Assembly: GCA_007115705.1 (NCBI GenBank)
Contig: QXEO01000382.1
Span: 7,779,318 to 7,843,317, forward strand
Direction: 5' to 3'
DNA from: Dactylis glomerata
Lineage: Eukaryota; Streptophyta; Magnoliopsida; Poales; Poaceae
DNA length: 64,000 nt
Positions 47,830 through 58,831 of the stretch are shown piece by piece. The notes beneath the pieces are model-generated. The model worked only from the letters and a program-made list of their open reading frames with translations. It was not told the origin of the DNA and made no database searches. The first letter of the stretch is position 1; each line of letters begins with the position of its first letter. The position numbers and the translations under genes were made by a program.

Positions 47830-48800
47830 CTGTGAGACAATGGCTAAGCGCAGCCATCATGTCGCTGCTCGCCACCGGTTACAGTCGAAGCCGGCGAGTC
47901 CGTCTCGCAGCGTCGCCGCTCACCACTGGTAGCTGCCAAAGACGGTGAGTCAGTAGCCTTGCGCTATGCCCGGTTGATTTAGACGACAACTACTAGCATA
48001 AAAACAGATAAACATACATACATAATATACAGAGAGATGGAGATGGAATTATCTATGACCACCTAAACAAAAAACTTACAACACGAAAGTTGTGTGAAAC
48101 GAGGCGTTGGAGCTACTCATGAAAGGAAATTTTAAACGACGGACCGTGTGCGATGAATTTAACAAATTCGTTCAAAACGCTTTCAAACGAAATATAAGAT
48201 GTATACCAAACGAAACTCAAAACTGATAGTCAGAATAGATTCATCTCGTCGAGGTACATCTTTTTTGTTTAGAACACACGATTAAACGAACCATGGTTAT
48301 GCTAACAAGAACAGTATATTGGCACTATGAAGGCTGGGCCGACGCCGCCGTGATGCCGTAGCCGGCGAGTGTGTCCCGCCGCGTCGGCGCTCGCTGTCGA
48401 TAGCCACCGAAACCGACGAGTCTGTCGCGCCGCATCGCGCTACACTCCGACTATCTATGCTACAGCGATAAGCATGAACACCTTCATTCCAGAGAGGATG
48501 AACACACATACGTACACCATTGCAGTATACAAGAGAGATGCAGACGATGTTTTCTATGATCATCGAAACAAAAAAACTTACAACACAAAAGTTGTGTGGA
48601 ACAGTGTGGTGAAGCTACTCGCCAAAGAAAATTTTAAACGGCGGCTCATTTGCGACAAATTTGACAAAATTCGGTCAAATTAGTTTCAAATAAAATTGAA
48701 GCTTACACCAAACGAAACTCGAAACCGATAGTCAGAATGGATTCACCTCGTCGAGGTGCATCCTTTTCATGTAGGACACATGTTTCCACGATCCATAGTT
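47830..48800. repeat. Diverged tandem duplication, period about 502 bp
   Basis: Matching landmarks are offset by 502-503 bases. TTACAACACGAAAGTTGTGTG (48075) corresponds to TTACAACACAAAAGTTGTGTG (48578), and GATAGTCAGAAT (48225) to the same at 48727. TCGTCGAGGT and AGCCGGCGAGT also recur. The CG-rich start and AT-rich end repeat in the same order, so it is a direct tandem of two units. No open frame is shared. Confidence 0.7.
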
Positions 48801-48889
48801 GTGATAATACGAAGAGCTTATGAGGGAGCTGTTTAGAGGAAAGAGAGAGAAAGTTAAACAAGGGTGAGTGGAAGCGAGTCTATGTAGAG

Positions 48890-48918
48890 CCAGAGACGAG
48901 GGTGGCTCTCGTCTCTGG
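48890..48918. other. Perfect 11-bp inverted repeat
   Basis: CCAGAGACGAG, 7-base loop, CTCGTCTCTGG. Function unknown. Confidence 0.6.
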
Positions 48919-49382
48919 GGATATGCTCGATTCGGGAGTATCCCCAGGGCCTAGGCGGAGGGTGCTTTACGCAGCGCGCTGGCCTCAATTTAGATGCAGC
49001 CCGGGAATCCAATCAACGGGTTTTCTACTCCTCAGGGGGGCTGGTTGGACTCCTTATAGGCTACCAATCGCGCCCTTACCGATCGACTCAATGACCTAGT
49101 GACTCGGATCACATCCTATCCCTCCCTAGGACACATCTACACAGAGTGCTCTTACACGAGGGATGAGTATGAAACCTCATTCAATCACAACATCAAATAA
49201 TCTGCTAAGGTACTTATACAATATAACACAATAATAGACGTTAAGCAACATCGGATGTCTAGCCTTATTCGATCTTCTTCTTATTACATGCGAGTAGCAA
49301 AGAAAAAGTCCTTTAGGAAACTCATTAACCATGAACCATTCGATCGTGTGGGCCTTCAGCTATGATGAGATGTGACGATGGA
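48919..49382. other. Sequence downstream of the inhibitor gene
   Basis: No separate gene recognised. The part next to 49382 should hold the 3' UTR of the minus-strand inhibitor gene. Confidence 0.35.
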
Positions 49383-49863
49383 TTAGCCGACCCTCGGAGT
49401 TTTCACCACGCGGTTGTATCGGTCCACAATGACCCGGACACGCCTAGTGCAGTAACACATTGTCATCAACTGATTTTCCTGAACGACCTCGATGTAGATA
49501 TCAGGCTTGCCTTCCTTTATTATCAGCTCGGCCTCGTCTGCCTTGAGCCCGACGACCTCCGGCCATGAACACCCGTAGTACTTGAACATAGGTTCACGAG
49601 TCACTGCTTTCTCCATGCTACGCCGATGGCTACGAACCTGTTAGAAAGGGAGAAAAAGATCGAATGCCCTCAACACAACAGTTAATGTTCAGAAGAGGAG
49701 GGTTACCAAAGTAGTAAACTGTGTGTATATAAAGTGCGTCTTGTTATATGGATTAGAGTAGTAAAAACTGGAGAGTGTACGCCTATAGTAATACCTTCTT
49801 CGGTTTAGATGATACAGACAGCTTGGACATCTTTTTTGAAACTTTTGCAACTGGTTCCGCCAT
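49383..49863 (-). CDS. Potato inhibitor I (CI-2-like) serine protease inhibitor, two coding exons
   Basis: Exon 49795-49863 encodes MAEPVAKVSKKMSKLSV and six more residues. A 157-bp intron (GTATTA...TAACAG, phase 0) follows, then exon 49383-49637, giving 107 residues. Family hallmarks are SWPEVVGLKADEA near the start of the domain, KPDIYIEVV, the binding loop LMTMCYCTRRVRV, IVDRYN and the C-terminal TPRVG. Proteins of this family block subtilisin- or chymotrypsin-like proteases by presenting a rigid loop. By alignment with barley CI-2 the P1 residue is Met, the P1' position is Cys rather than the acidic residue, and a second Cys lies two residues on. The two loop-bracing arginines (RRVR) are kept. 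There is no signal peptide, so a cytosolic location is likely. Frame and splice sites are intact. It is the only convincing host gene in the window. Confidence 0.85.
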
Positions 49864-50365
49864 TGTGACTCCCCCACTTCCTGATACAATGTGTGATGTT
49901 ATGTCATTCCACAGTAAGAACTATGTAACAAGATAGAAAAAAACTAACTAGTTGGGCAAATCGTCACTGAATACGAACATGAACTGGCAACCGCGATCAG
50001 ATCAATACGCATGCATGACTCTGAATGAAATCGGGGGCTTTGAGCCTCTTAATTCGAAAAAATAAAGACCAATATGTTTGCGGACTAAGTATTCTCTGGG
50101 ATCACAACTTATTGAATTATTTCCGCCGCAAGGTCGTCTATGTGCCAAGAACATCAGGCATGATCGATCTCCGTCAAATGACGTACTAATCTAATATGGT
50201 ACGCGCGCTATAGATCCCACGAAAATTACCCCGGCCGACAAGAACACGACGCGACATCATATGAGAAGATCGGCCGGGTGTTTATCGACGAACTCGTACC
50301 TGGTCTGGATCGCGGCGACCGCGGCGGCGGATGCAGAGGAAGGTGAAACGGAAGGGATTGATGGC
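49864..50365 (-). other. 5' UTR of the inhibitor gene, with a probable 5' UTR intron
   Basis: Downstream of a TATA box the minus strand has a CT- and CG-rich leader ending CCAG/GTACGAG at 50300/50299. TATCAG/GAAGTG at 49881/49880 lies 17 bases before the start codon. This predicts an intron at 49881-50299. The splice calls are inference from sequence only. Confidence 0.45.
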
Positions 50366-50382
50366 CGGGCTGGGTATCGGGC

Positions 50383-50394
50383 TATATATTTATA
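50383..50394 (-). promoter_or_regulatory. TATA box of the inhibitor gene
   Basis: Minus-strand CTATAAATATATAG, followed at a normal distance by the pyrimidine-rich leader. Confidence 0.6.
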
Positions 50395-50436
50395 GTCACG
50401 GATCCAGTGGGATGAGAGCCAGAATCCTATGCACCG

Positions 50437-50480
50437 CCCGCTGCGGCGCAGGCTGGTCGCGCCGCGTACGCCGCAGCGGG
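50437..50480. other. Perfect 12-bp inverted repeat upstream of the inhibitor promoter
   Basis: CCCGCTGCGGCG and CGCCGCAGCGGG are separated by 20 bases, 43 bases upstream of the TATA box. It could be a cruciform-forming or protein-binding site, or a MITE trace. Confidence 0.5.
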
Positions 50481-50579
50481 CATTTGGGCCTGGCCCAACT
50501 AGGCAGGAGGGGTTCCGGCCGATTTTCTGGCGTTTCAATTTCCTGGGCGATTTTTTGTTTCTTCCTAGTTTTACAGGTT

Positions 50580-50900
50580 GTGTTCAATTTTTTTTAAATG
50601 TTTTAGATTTGAAACCTTTCCAGATTTCAAATTTTTGTTCAGATTTGATTTTTTTTCAGATTTTGAAATTTTGTTTAGATCTGAAATTTGTTCACATTTT
50701 GATCTTTTTGTTCAGATTTGAATAGATTTCAAAATTGGTTCAAATTTCAAAATTGTTTAAATATGAACAAATTTGTTCATATTTTGAATTTGTTCAATTT
50801 TTGAATTTGAAAATTTTCCTATTTGAAAAAAGTTTGGGTTTTTGAAAAATGTTTAGATTTTTGTTCATATTTTTAAAAAAACATGAAAGAGCGAAAATAA
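50580..50900. repeat. AT-rich low-complexity tract of degenerate TTCAGATTTGAAATTT units
   Basis: Irregular repeats of GTTCAGATTTGAA-like and TTCAAATTTT-like words in both orientations; no coding potential. Confidence 0.7.
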
Positions 50901-51544
50901 AAAAGGAAATATGTGCATGCAAGTGTTAAAATATGTGGCTAATGTCATCAAAGATTCTTTTAATTAAATTCAAACTTTAAAAAAAATATCCCTCAAACTA
51001 TTGATCCGATTGATGATCCGTTTTTACCACTAGCTTACTTGCGACGAGATCTTAGAAACTAGATCCCATATCAATATGTTTGAAGAACTTTTTTCCATCA
51101 ACAGTTACCAGCTTACTGTCACATACTTGTGAGATTATTACTACTTAGTTAGCATATTAAAAAACTTATTTGTGAATATTTACTAGATTGTTGTCACATC
51201 ATTGTCGGATTATGCATTATATAGTTTTAAATTTCAAGTAGTTGCCATATTGTTATTTAATACCTACCGGATTATTTCCTACTTAGTTATTTTTACTATA
51301 GGATTCCAGTTGGTGATGGTGATGCCACTTTTGATTAAAACATTCGACTACCCAAATTACCCCTGACAAAACAACACAGTTCTACCCCTACCAAAACTAC
51401 AGACACGCAATCAGTTAGTTTAGACGAGAATGCATGATTTGCTTTAACTAGCGACGTTCAATTAGGCGCCCCATGATTTTCTCCATGCTTTTTCCTTTTC
51501 AAAACGCATCAAGTCTTGATTTGCATTAACTGCGGGCACTAATA
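50901..51544. other. Unassigned sequence
   Basis: AT-rich; no gene, RNA or terminal repeat recognised. Confidence 0.35.
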
Positions 51545-51615
51545 TCTACTATAAATAGTGAATACGTCCGCAAAATTGCTAAAAAAACCCACTGCTAAAA
51601 AGATCGGCGCCTTCG

Positions 51616-52167
51616 CTAAAAAATCTGTATGAGATCGCTAAAAGCCAACGCCAAAAAAATTGGTGCCTTCTTCGCGGAGCTCGCGCCGGCTGGAGCGGAC
51701 GGCCGAGCGGCACGATATAAGGCCGGGAAGCGGCACTGGAGCACAGCAACCGAGTGGCAGAAGGCGAGGCCAGACGTCGGTGCAGTGGAGTCGTAAGCGT
51801 GGGTGGGGAAGCTGAGCGCAGCCGGGTCGTCTGGGTCGAGGCGGAGGTCGGCGAGGTTAGGGTGCCCGACCGACGTTAGGAGGATGAGAACGAGTGCGAC
51901 GAGCATCGGAACGTTGCCGAGGACGCCTGTGAGCTCGGAAGAGGAGACAACCGGCGTATCGCGTGCGAGGACGTGGCCGGGCGCGGAGACGAGGGACGGA
52001 GGGAGAGGTCGCAGGGCACGGCTGTCGCGGGCTAGAGATAGAGCGGGAAGCGGCGCACAGCTTGCGTGCTTGCTAGAGGAGCTCGAGCGAGCTGGCGAGG
52101 AGAAGGGCGTGGCCGCGCATCGATAGAGATGTCGGCACAACGGAGGGGCCACCTCGCGCATCACCAC
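51616..52167 (-). other. GC-rich open frame, possible captured gene fragment
   Basis: 183 codons on the minus strand with a hydrophobic segment (GNVPMLVALVLILLTSVG), but Ser/Ala/Pro-rich elsewhere. An antisense frame of 107 codons is also open, as often happens in GC-rich DNA. I do not recognise a family. It may be a captured exon rather than a functional gene. Confidence 0.2.
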
Positions 52168-52182
52168 CTCCTTCCTGCGACG

Positions 52183-52402
52183 GGGCGATAGGAGACCGGC
52201 ATAGTGGACGGCAGTAGCTCGAGGAGACGCGTAGGCCCAACGGAGGCGGTGGTCGCGACCGTCTCGTGCAACCCCAGCCCTGCATCACCTGCCGGGGCGA
52301 CAGGAGACTGGCATGGTGGACGGCAGTAGCTCGAGGAGACGCGTCGGCCCAACGGAGGCGGTGGCCACGGCCGTCTCGTGCAACCCCTGCATCACCTGCC
52401 GC
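52183..52402. repeat. Tandem repeat, two units of about 112 bp
   Basis: GGGCGATAGGAGACCGGCAT at 52183 restarts as GGGCGACAGGAGACTGGCAT at 52295. The units share TGGACGGCAGTAGCTCGAGG and CAACGGAGGCGGTGG. Confidence 0.8.
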
Positions 52403-52621
52403 GCCTGGACATCGCTGCTGCCCAGCTGCTGGCCCTGTGGACGGTCACCCGAGCTGCTCATCCCCCTTCTGGTGCTTCTCGCCAGATTGTCCATCACCGC
52501 CTGCTTGAGTTCGAATCCCCAAGCGCTGCCTAAAATATGTACAGTATCTATTTCAATTATGGTTACGGTTGCTTTTATTGTGGTCTGAACCTTCGAGGAC
52601 GTGAGCATAGAGAGAGCATGA

Positions 52622-54099
52622 GAGCATCTCCAGCCGTCCCCCCGACTTGGCCCCCGGACGCCGTTTTTTACATCCGGACGGCGATATTCGGCCCAGCCAC
52701 GCCCCCGGTTCCTCGTTTTCGCCCGGATTTGGGCTTTCATCCATCCGGCGAGCCCAGGCCATCCCCGGCTTTCCGAGGCGCGCTCGGGGACTCCGGACGA
52801 AACAAAAACGCGTGAAACGGCGAGCGGGCCCGCGGTGTCGGCGAGAGAAAGGGTAGTTCCCCGCCATTAATTCCGTTTCCCTCCAAAATGCGTCGCATAT
52901 ACCCATTTTTCCCGCCGAAATCCCCCACAGTTCCAGCTCCTCCTCTTCTCTTCCACCACCATGCCGCCGAAGAGGATCGCCGACGATGGCGCGCAGAAGA
53001 CGAGGAAGCCGCGGGCGCCCAAAGAGAGGCCGCCGGGCATGACCAACGCGGCGTGGGCGGCGGACGTGGCGCGCCGGGAGACCGAAACTCGCGGTAGGGC
53101 GGAGAGGGAGAAGAAGCTCGCGGCGAAGAGGGCGGCGGCGGCGGACGAGCAGGCGAGGCTGGTCTCCATGGCCATGGGACAGCCGTGCGTCGGCCAATTC
53201 CCCGCCGGTTCATGGCGAATCCAAGGTACGATCGGCTTACCTTCCACCTACTCGCCGGCGGCGTCGTCGCCGATGTTCCACGAGACCTACATCCCCGCCA
53301 TGTCGAGGTTCACCCCGTCGCCGCCGGAGTACGACGCCGCCGTGATGCACGAGGGCATCTCACCTGCCCTGCGCCGAGGGCCGCTCTCGTACGGGATGCC
53401 GCCGCCGAACGACGGTGTAATGCACGACATGATCACGTCGGGCTCCATGGCCGCCGCGGCAAACCCGGGTTTCTTCACACAAGAGGAGGCAAGGACGACG
53501 GAAGCCGTTGCGGCGGCATCGCGGGGTGTCGACGACGGGCTCGGAGACGCCACACAAGACATCGACGAAGAAGAAGAGGAGCACGTCCAGGTCGACAAGG
53601 AGGATGACGCGCCTGAGCCGACATCGACGGCGAAGGGGAGGAAGAAAAGGAAGAAGACCTCGCCGCCGACCGAGCCGCGGGTCAAATGGACGGGCAAAGA
53701 AGAGGAGTGCCTCGCCGAAGCTTGGAAGACCGTTTCCATGAACGGCATCACCGGCGGCAATCAAAAATTTGACACATATTGGCAGCGGGTCCTCCCCTTC
53801 GACGACGTCCACTCCGGCGGATGAAACTACGCCGCCCGAGGAGGCGCAGGAAGGCACCGCCGACGAGCCTGTTCTAGTCTAGTCTAGTTGTTTCGATCGC
53901 CGAATTGTGGCTGATCCGATCGCCGAACTTTGTGCGATGCTTTTGTGTAGCGGGCGGGAAGACGCTATTTTGAAACTATATCCGCGAACGCCGGGGTGAC
54001 GACTGGAAAAGTGCTCCCACCCACGCCCATTTTACATCCAATCCGGGCGAATATATCGCCGGATTTCGGCCCGGGGGCCTCTTACGGCTGGAGATGCTC
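52622..54099 (+). mobile_element. PIF/Harbinger-type DNA transposon, internally deleted
   Basis: Perfect 16-bp terminal inverted repeats, GAGCATCTCCAGCCGT at 52622 and its complement ending at 54099, are flanked by TGA on both sides (52619-52621 and 54100-54102), a 3-bp TNA target duplication as in Harbinger. It encodes only a Myb-like ORF1 remnant and no DDE transposase, so it is non-autonomous. It is nested in the putative Helitron. Confidence 0.85.
52961..53824 (+). pseudogene. Harbinger ORF1 (Myb/SANT-like DNA-binding protein), 3' deleted
   Basis: 287 codons from ATGCCGCCGAAG. There is a basic N terminus (KTRKPRAPKERPPGMTNAAW), a Met/Pro-rich middle, an acidic stretch (DEEEEEHVQVDKEDD), then a basic segment and the start of the SANT-like domain (KWTGKEEECLAEAWKTVS ... 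FDTYWQRV). The domain is cut after two helices. Directly after the stop, frame +1 (53823-53882) reads the usual acidic tail (TTPPEEAQEGTADEP), so an internal deletion fused the domain start to the tail out of frame. ORF1 proteins of this superfamily bind the transposon ends together with the transposase. Confidence 0.7.
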
Positions 54100-54120
54100 T
54101 GAGATTCTCTGGTATAGCAA

Positions 54121-54375
54121 GTGGCAGAGAGCCTGGGGGGAATAGAGCGACTCCTATACGCCTGCATCATTGCAGTTGTGTTGGTTGTTTTTCTGCAGAT
54201 GCAAAATGGCCTTGAAGGATCTGCAAGTTTTGTTGTTCATCTACTTACAACGTTTTGGTCGGTTATTTCATCTACAAACAAAGGGCTGCATTCTCTTACT
54301 TGTTCTGTTGTAAAACTAAAATCCAGTCAAGCAATAATCTATAAAGAATTAACACCTGTGACTTCAAGAAAATGA
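54121..54375 (+). other. Short hydrophobic ORF in the Helitron, possible captured exon
   Basis: 84 codons with a likely membrane segment (YACIIAVVLVVFLQM). TTTTTCTGCAG/ATGC inside it looks like a splice acceptor, so it may be intron plus exon of a captured gene. No family recognised. Confidence 0.2.
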
Positions 54376-54622
54376 GCAACAATTCGTATGCGCTTTCTTC
54401 TGTAAGCAAAATAAGAAGAGCATGTGTATATACATGGATTCAGAATTACATATACAAGTGCAATTCCCATTTGGATATACATGGACATACATCAATTTGT
54501 AGCTAGAAACTTAAGCTTGCATCATGGTAAAAGATAGATATTTGATGGTCAGAAACTTAGTATATATATCTTAAGAGGAAAAGCTAGATGAAATCCACCG
54601 CAACGCGCGGGCACTTAGCTAG

Positions 54623-55337
54623 TCAGGGTTAAAATACATGTTTGTAAGTTTCACATACCCCTTTCTACATCAATAGAACATGTATGATACTACTTTTTGT
54701 TAAACAATATCATATATTAGATGTTGGATATATTTTAAGGTGCACTCTAATAGTGTAGATCATTTTGGTTCAAAGAAATAATGTAGAACGTTAACCATCA
54801 CCACTACATAGGGGACGTTGTGGGGGCGCCGGACGCAACAAAAGACGCTGCGGGTACTCACTTGCTAGTGTCCAAAGTCGATGCCATTGCTTCTCACCAT
54901 TCTTTCGCGCCGTGCCTCTCCTCCTATGTCTCCTACCCCTCCGCCGCCGCTCCCGTCGCCGGCCCCCTTCGACGAAATATTTTGCCTGGGTGGGACTCTA
55001 TTACGATCCTGACTCTGCCGATGCCATTTTTTTGCCGCCGGTGGTTCCCCAACTCAGGCCAGAACATGGCGGCCACTCTTCCCCTCCACCGTGCACAAAA
55101 GGTGTTCGCCCTGGTAGGCGCCGCCGGTCGCAGTTCGTTGCCTCCATTGCCGCCGCTGATTTCTAACCATTTGTTTTGCCTCCTAGACATGGATAACGAC
55201 GAGGAAATGATCCAGGAAATCATGGACGATGAGGCAGCCTGCGAATACGATGTTCGGGAGCACTTAGCGATCATCGCGTGCCTTCAAAAATGCTTGATGA
55301 CGTTGGGAGAGGAAGAAGAGGCCACGCCGTGGAGGTT
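54623..55337 (+). pseudogene. 5' part of a Harbinger-like transposase gene, cut by LTR VII
   Basis: ATGGATAACGACGAGG at 55190 starts MDNDEEMIQEIMDDEA, then EHLAIIACLQK. This acidic start with an EHL-ILA-type helix is seen at the N terminus of grass Harbinger transposases. CCTCCTAG just upstream could be an intron acceptor. The frame is cut at 55338 by the LTR, so the catalytic domain is missing here. 54820-55180 is GC-rich and may be the upstream exon. 54623-54800 shows nothing specific. Confidence 0.4.
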
Positions 55338-58300
55338 TGTGGTGACCCAGCATACCACTGCATGTGTAGTATGCAAGTCGTTGATATAACACCAATGAAA
55401 CACCCTCTCACTAGTATTACATCGATCAGTGTGGTACAACAGAAACATCGCAGGTCCAAGGTAGGTGCATAGGATTACAATTTCATCATACAGAAGAGCT
55501 TCAGAACTTCCTCAACGGGTAGAGGTTTAGTCCCGGCGACTACAAACGAGAATAATACATTGAAGACTCAACTAGAGCTTCACTAATGCAGTTGGCTTGC
55601 TACAGAACTACCTTAACTACTTAGGTTCTAGGATTAGGGAATTGGGTCCCTTCTATTCCTATTCTAGTTTTCCACCAAGCTTGGCATAGTTGTTGACTCC
55701 ACTGATAGTTCTGACATTGGTTGAAGGCTTCATCTTCATCTTCAGTGTCTCGAGGTTGCCTCCTATGTTGCCTCCAATCTAAGCAAGGGTTACGAGGGAG
55801 TGGGGTGAGTAACGAGCGTTACCCAGCAAGTTCATATAGGGAATAAGGTGTTTTATGCACTAGCTACAGCCTTGGACTCAAGAGTCGTTTGGCAATGCAA
55901 GTTTTCGTAAACATTTCTTCAAGAGGTTGCTTTTATTCAGAAGAACTATGTCCGTCAGTCTTCATAGGTTGATTAGAGCTTCGATGGGCTCCTTTCCTGC
56001 CGTGTTCGCAGCTCCTTCCCGAAGCAGGGAGTATCCATATACTTTCTTACACTCTGCAGAGGTGGTCACTTGTACCCATAAGAGATCAACACTTTGCTGC
56101 ACATCCGAGTTCGATGCTCGTCCACACTTCCTTGGTATGGGGCCCAGCCATTGATCCGAGCCAATCACTGTTCCTTCCCGCGACCGTGCATACCCACCCT
56201 TTTGCGGCTCCAACTTCGGTTCGCTACCCTCGCCGGTCTACACCTTCGGTAGTTGCCGACCTCGGCATACTTGCCTTTCCTAGACAATGAGTTAGCCCCA
56301 CTGGTTTCCACCAGCGCAAACTCTAGAGTTAGCCCCACCGGTTTCCACCGGCGCAAACTCTACCCCCATCTTTGCAGCAATCCATCATAGACTGCCAGAA
56401 TCGTGAATTCATTAGGGGGAATCCACCCATCCCGAAGCTCCGCGCAGGGAGACAACTGCTCCAAAATGGCGCATCCGTTGATATGCATGAGGAAAAAGAT
56501 ACAGCTGACTCTTCCGTCCCATTCCAGATCCTATGGTTGACTGTATTTTACGGCACAAGAATTAGAGGCGACATTGGTTATTAATCCTAGGTGAACATTC
56601 CAGTTACAGTGGGACCTCCACCATACTCATACCATGGTCCCACTGCCCACCTTCCTAGGTCGACAACCACCGTGGTTGCTAACCACTAGTCATATTCATT
56701 CAAGAAAAGCATAACCTTTGCTTTTTAATGCAATCATTATAATAATGCCACCGGTATATTTGCAAGTACTTTGTTAAAGATAAACAAGAGATATGAGCAA
56801 GAGTGAACTTGCCTTTCTGACCACAAGATTATGCGAGTCAGGGTCTTTGATACGATAGAAATCCCAATTCTGAAATAGCAATCATCATCCGGTAGGGATG
56901 ATGTTAGAAATCTGCAGCATGATATGCATAAGATATGATATGCATTGATCTAAGCGTAATCTAACCCCGATGATTTGTTATCATTGAGTTGTGGTGATTT
57001 ATTTATGATGTGTTGCATTTTCAAATCACACCATAACATGGTTATTAAGCATTTTAGGTTAGATCACTATCAGGTGATATTAACAGAATAAGATTCTAAC
57101 AAGAGCTATTGTTTAGGGTGTTATAATCATTCCTTGCTACAAGAGAATGATGGTTAATGGTGAAAACATGAAGGTAACACTTTTAAGTTGCATCTTATAA
57201 TTAGCAAGCACTTGGTTGATCATGGATATGCAAAGTCAAAGTAAAGTATACACATAGTAATATCTAAGTAGTTCTAGGGTTGACAACAATCTTAACGTAA
57301 CCAGGCAATTGTTATCAGAAAGCATATGGTTTGGTGAAATGCTTACTTGATATGTTCTTAAAAGAATAACTTTTGAAGAACATATTTCATAATGGACATT
57401 TAGTATAAAATTATCTTTTAGTGGTCATTTACTTTATAGGAAGGTTGAAGTGATTAATAAAACACAAGTCCTTTATTATTAGCTAGTAGGGTTTGAATCA
57501 CAATTTTAAATGGTTCTTAAAATTGAGCTAGCAATTATGAAACAATTGTTAATCAACACATTATAGTTGAAAATAGAGTCTAAACTCAAGTTGATGCTTA
57601 TTTAAGAGTTATCCTAATTTCTTATCATTTAAGAAAATAGTTTTAGGATTTAAGTCAAATTTTAATGATTTAAAATTGACCTAGAAGTTTTAAATTTAAC
57701 TTTTATTGAAACAATAGTTGAAATAACAATGTTAGAGTTAAGAAATAACTCTGATACAAGTTTATGATTTTTCCCAAATTTTTCTATATTAAATTTGATT
57801 TAGAAAAATCATTCTAGGGATTAAAATCCTAATAGTAAAGTTTTAGGATTAATATTTAATAATATCAAAATATTAATTGGAATAACAATATTGAAGTAGT
57901 CAAATTTTTATTTGGTATTTGAAAACTTGGTTTGAATTATTATAATTGGATTTGAAAACAAAATTCAAATACTACTTAAACAAGTTTTCAAATTTAGTTC
58001 AAAAATATTTCACACAAGCATGCAAAATTATTATCTAAATAGATAGGTTATGTTATTGTGATCATTTTGGTATATAATTTGTATTTTTCTGATTTAAAAT
58101 GAATTAGATATGATTTTCCTAAGTATTGGTTATTTTCTGGAATTTCTAAATAAGACCAGAACCTTTCTGTACCGAACCGGTACCTAACCCTAGTCCATGA
58201 CAAGTGGGACCAGGTCCAGTCAGCTGCCACGTTGGCAGAGACAAGTCAAAATATTGACTAGGAGGTTGACCTCACCGCCGGCGAGCAATCCGATGATGGT

Positions 58301-58823
58301 GATGATGCTGGAGGGCTCCCGCGGACACATACCCTAGTCTAATCGAACAAGGACACGACTACGAACCTTTTAGTGGTGGCTCTGAGACCAAATGGTCACC
58401 GGGGCACTGCCGGCGACGACCACCTGCGGTGGCGCACTCCGGCTACTACTCAAACACAAGCTTCCGACGTCGATCCAGAGAAACGAAACAACCAGAGGAT
58501 GCGCAATCTCACCCTGGTCGCGATGTGGTATCTGAAAAGGTCGGGGATGGTCGGGGTTGAGGGCATCGCCGAGATCTCCGATGAACTGCTGCAAAAGGGA
58601 ACCCGTCAATGCTGTTGATTGGAGAAGACCTAGCTCAATTCCTTCCTTCAGGATAATCTTCGGAACCCTCCGGAGCTTCAGAGATACTCACTCGAGCTTG
58701 GGGTGGCTTCCATTGCCGGTAACCCGACAAAGCTCCGGCAAGGACCATCGGTAACTGAGAGAGATAGAGAGGAAGAGAGAGGAACTGAGGCGGAGCTAGG
58801 GTTTGGCGGCGGCGTGGGGGCTT

Positions 58824-58831
58824 CTTATAGG
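58824..58831 (-). promoter_or_regulatory. Probable promoter in LTR VII
   Basis: Minus-strand CCTATAAGAAGCC is followed by AAACCCTAGCTCC and a CT-rich leader, in the sense direction of the element. Confidence 0.4.

Larger units (their letters stand above)
51545..54622 (+). mobile_element. Putative non-autonomous Helitron carrying gene fragments
   Basis: The left end is A/TCTACTATAAATAGTG and the right end is GCACTTAGCTAG/T, i.e. 5' TC and 3' CTAG between host A and T. A short GC hairpin (CCGC, AACGC, GCGG; 54598-54610) lies 12 bases before the 3' end, the standard Helitron terminus. The interior has no Rep/helicase. It holds GC-rich sequence with ORF-like stretches (51616-52520), a 112-bp tandem repeat, a nested Harbinger element and a flank resembling an intron-exon junction (54185-54205). 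Capture of gene fragments is typical of grass Helitrons. Confidence 0.5.

Noticed and set aside
53287..53857. Long ORFs antisense to the Harbinger ORF1
   Set aside because: GC-rich shadow frames; the plus-strand frame has the Myb-like motif and a good start context.
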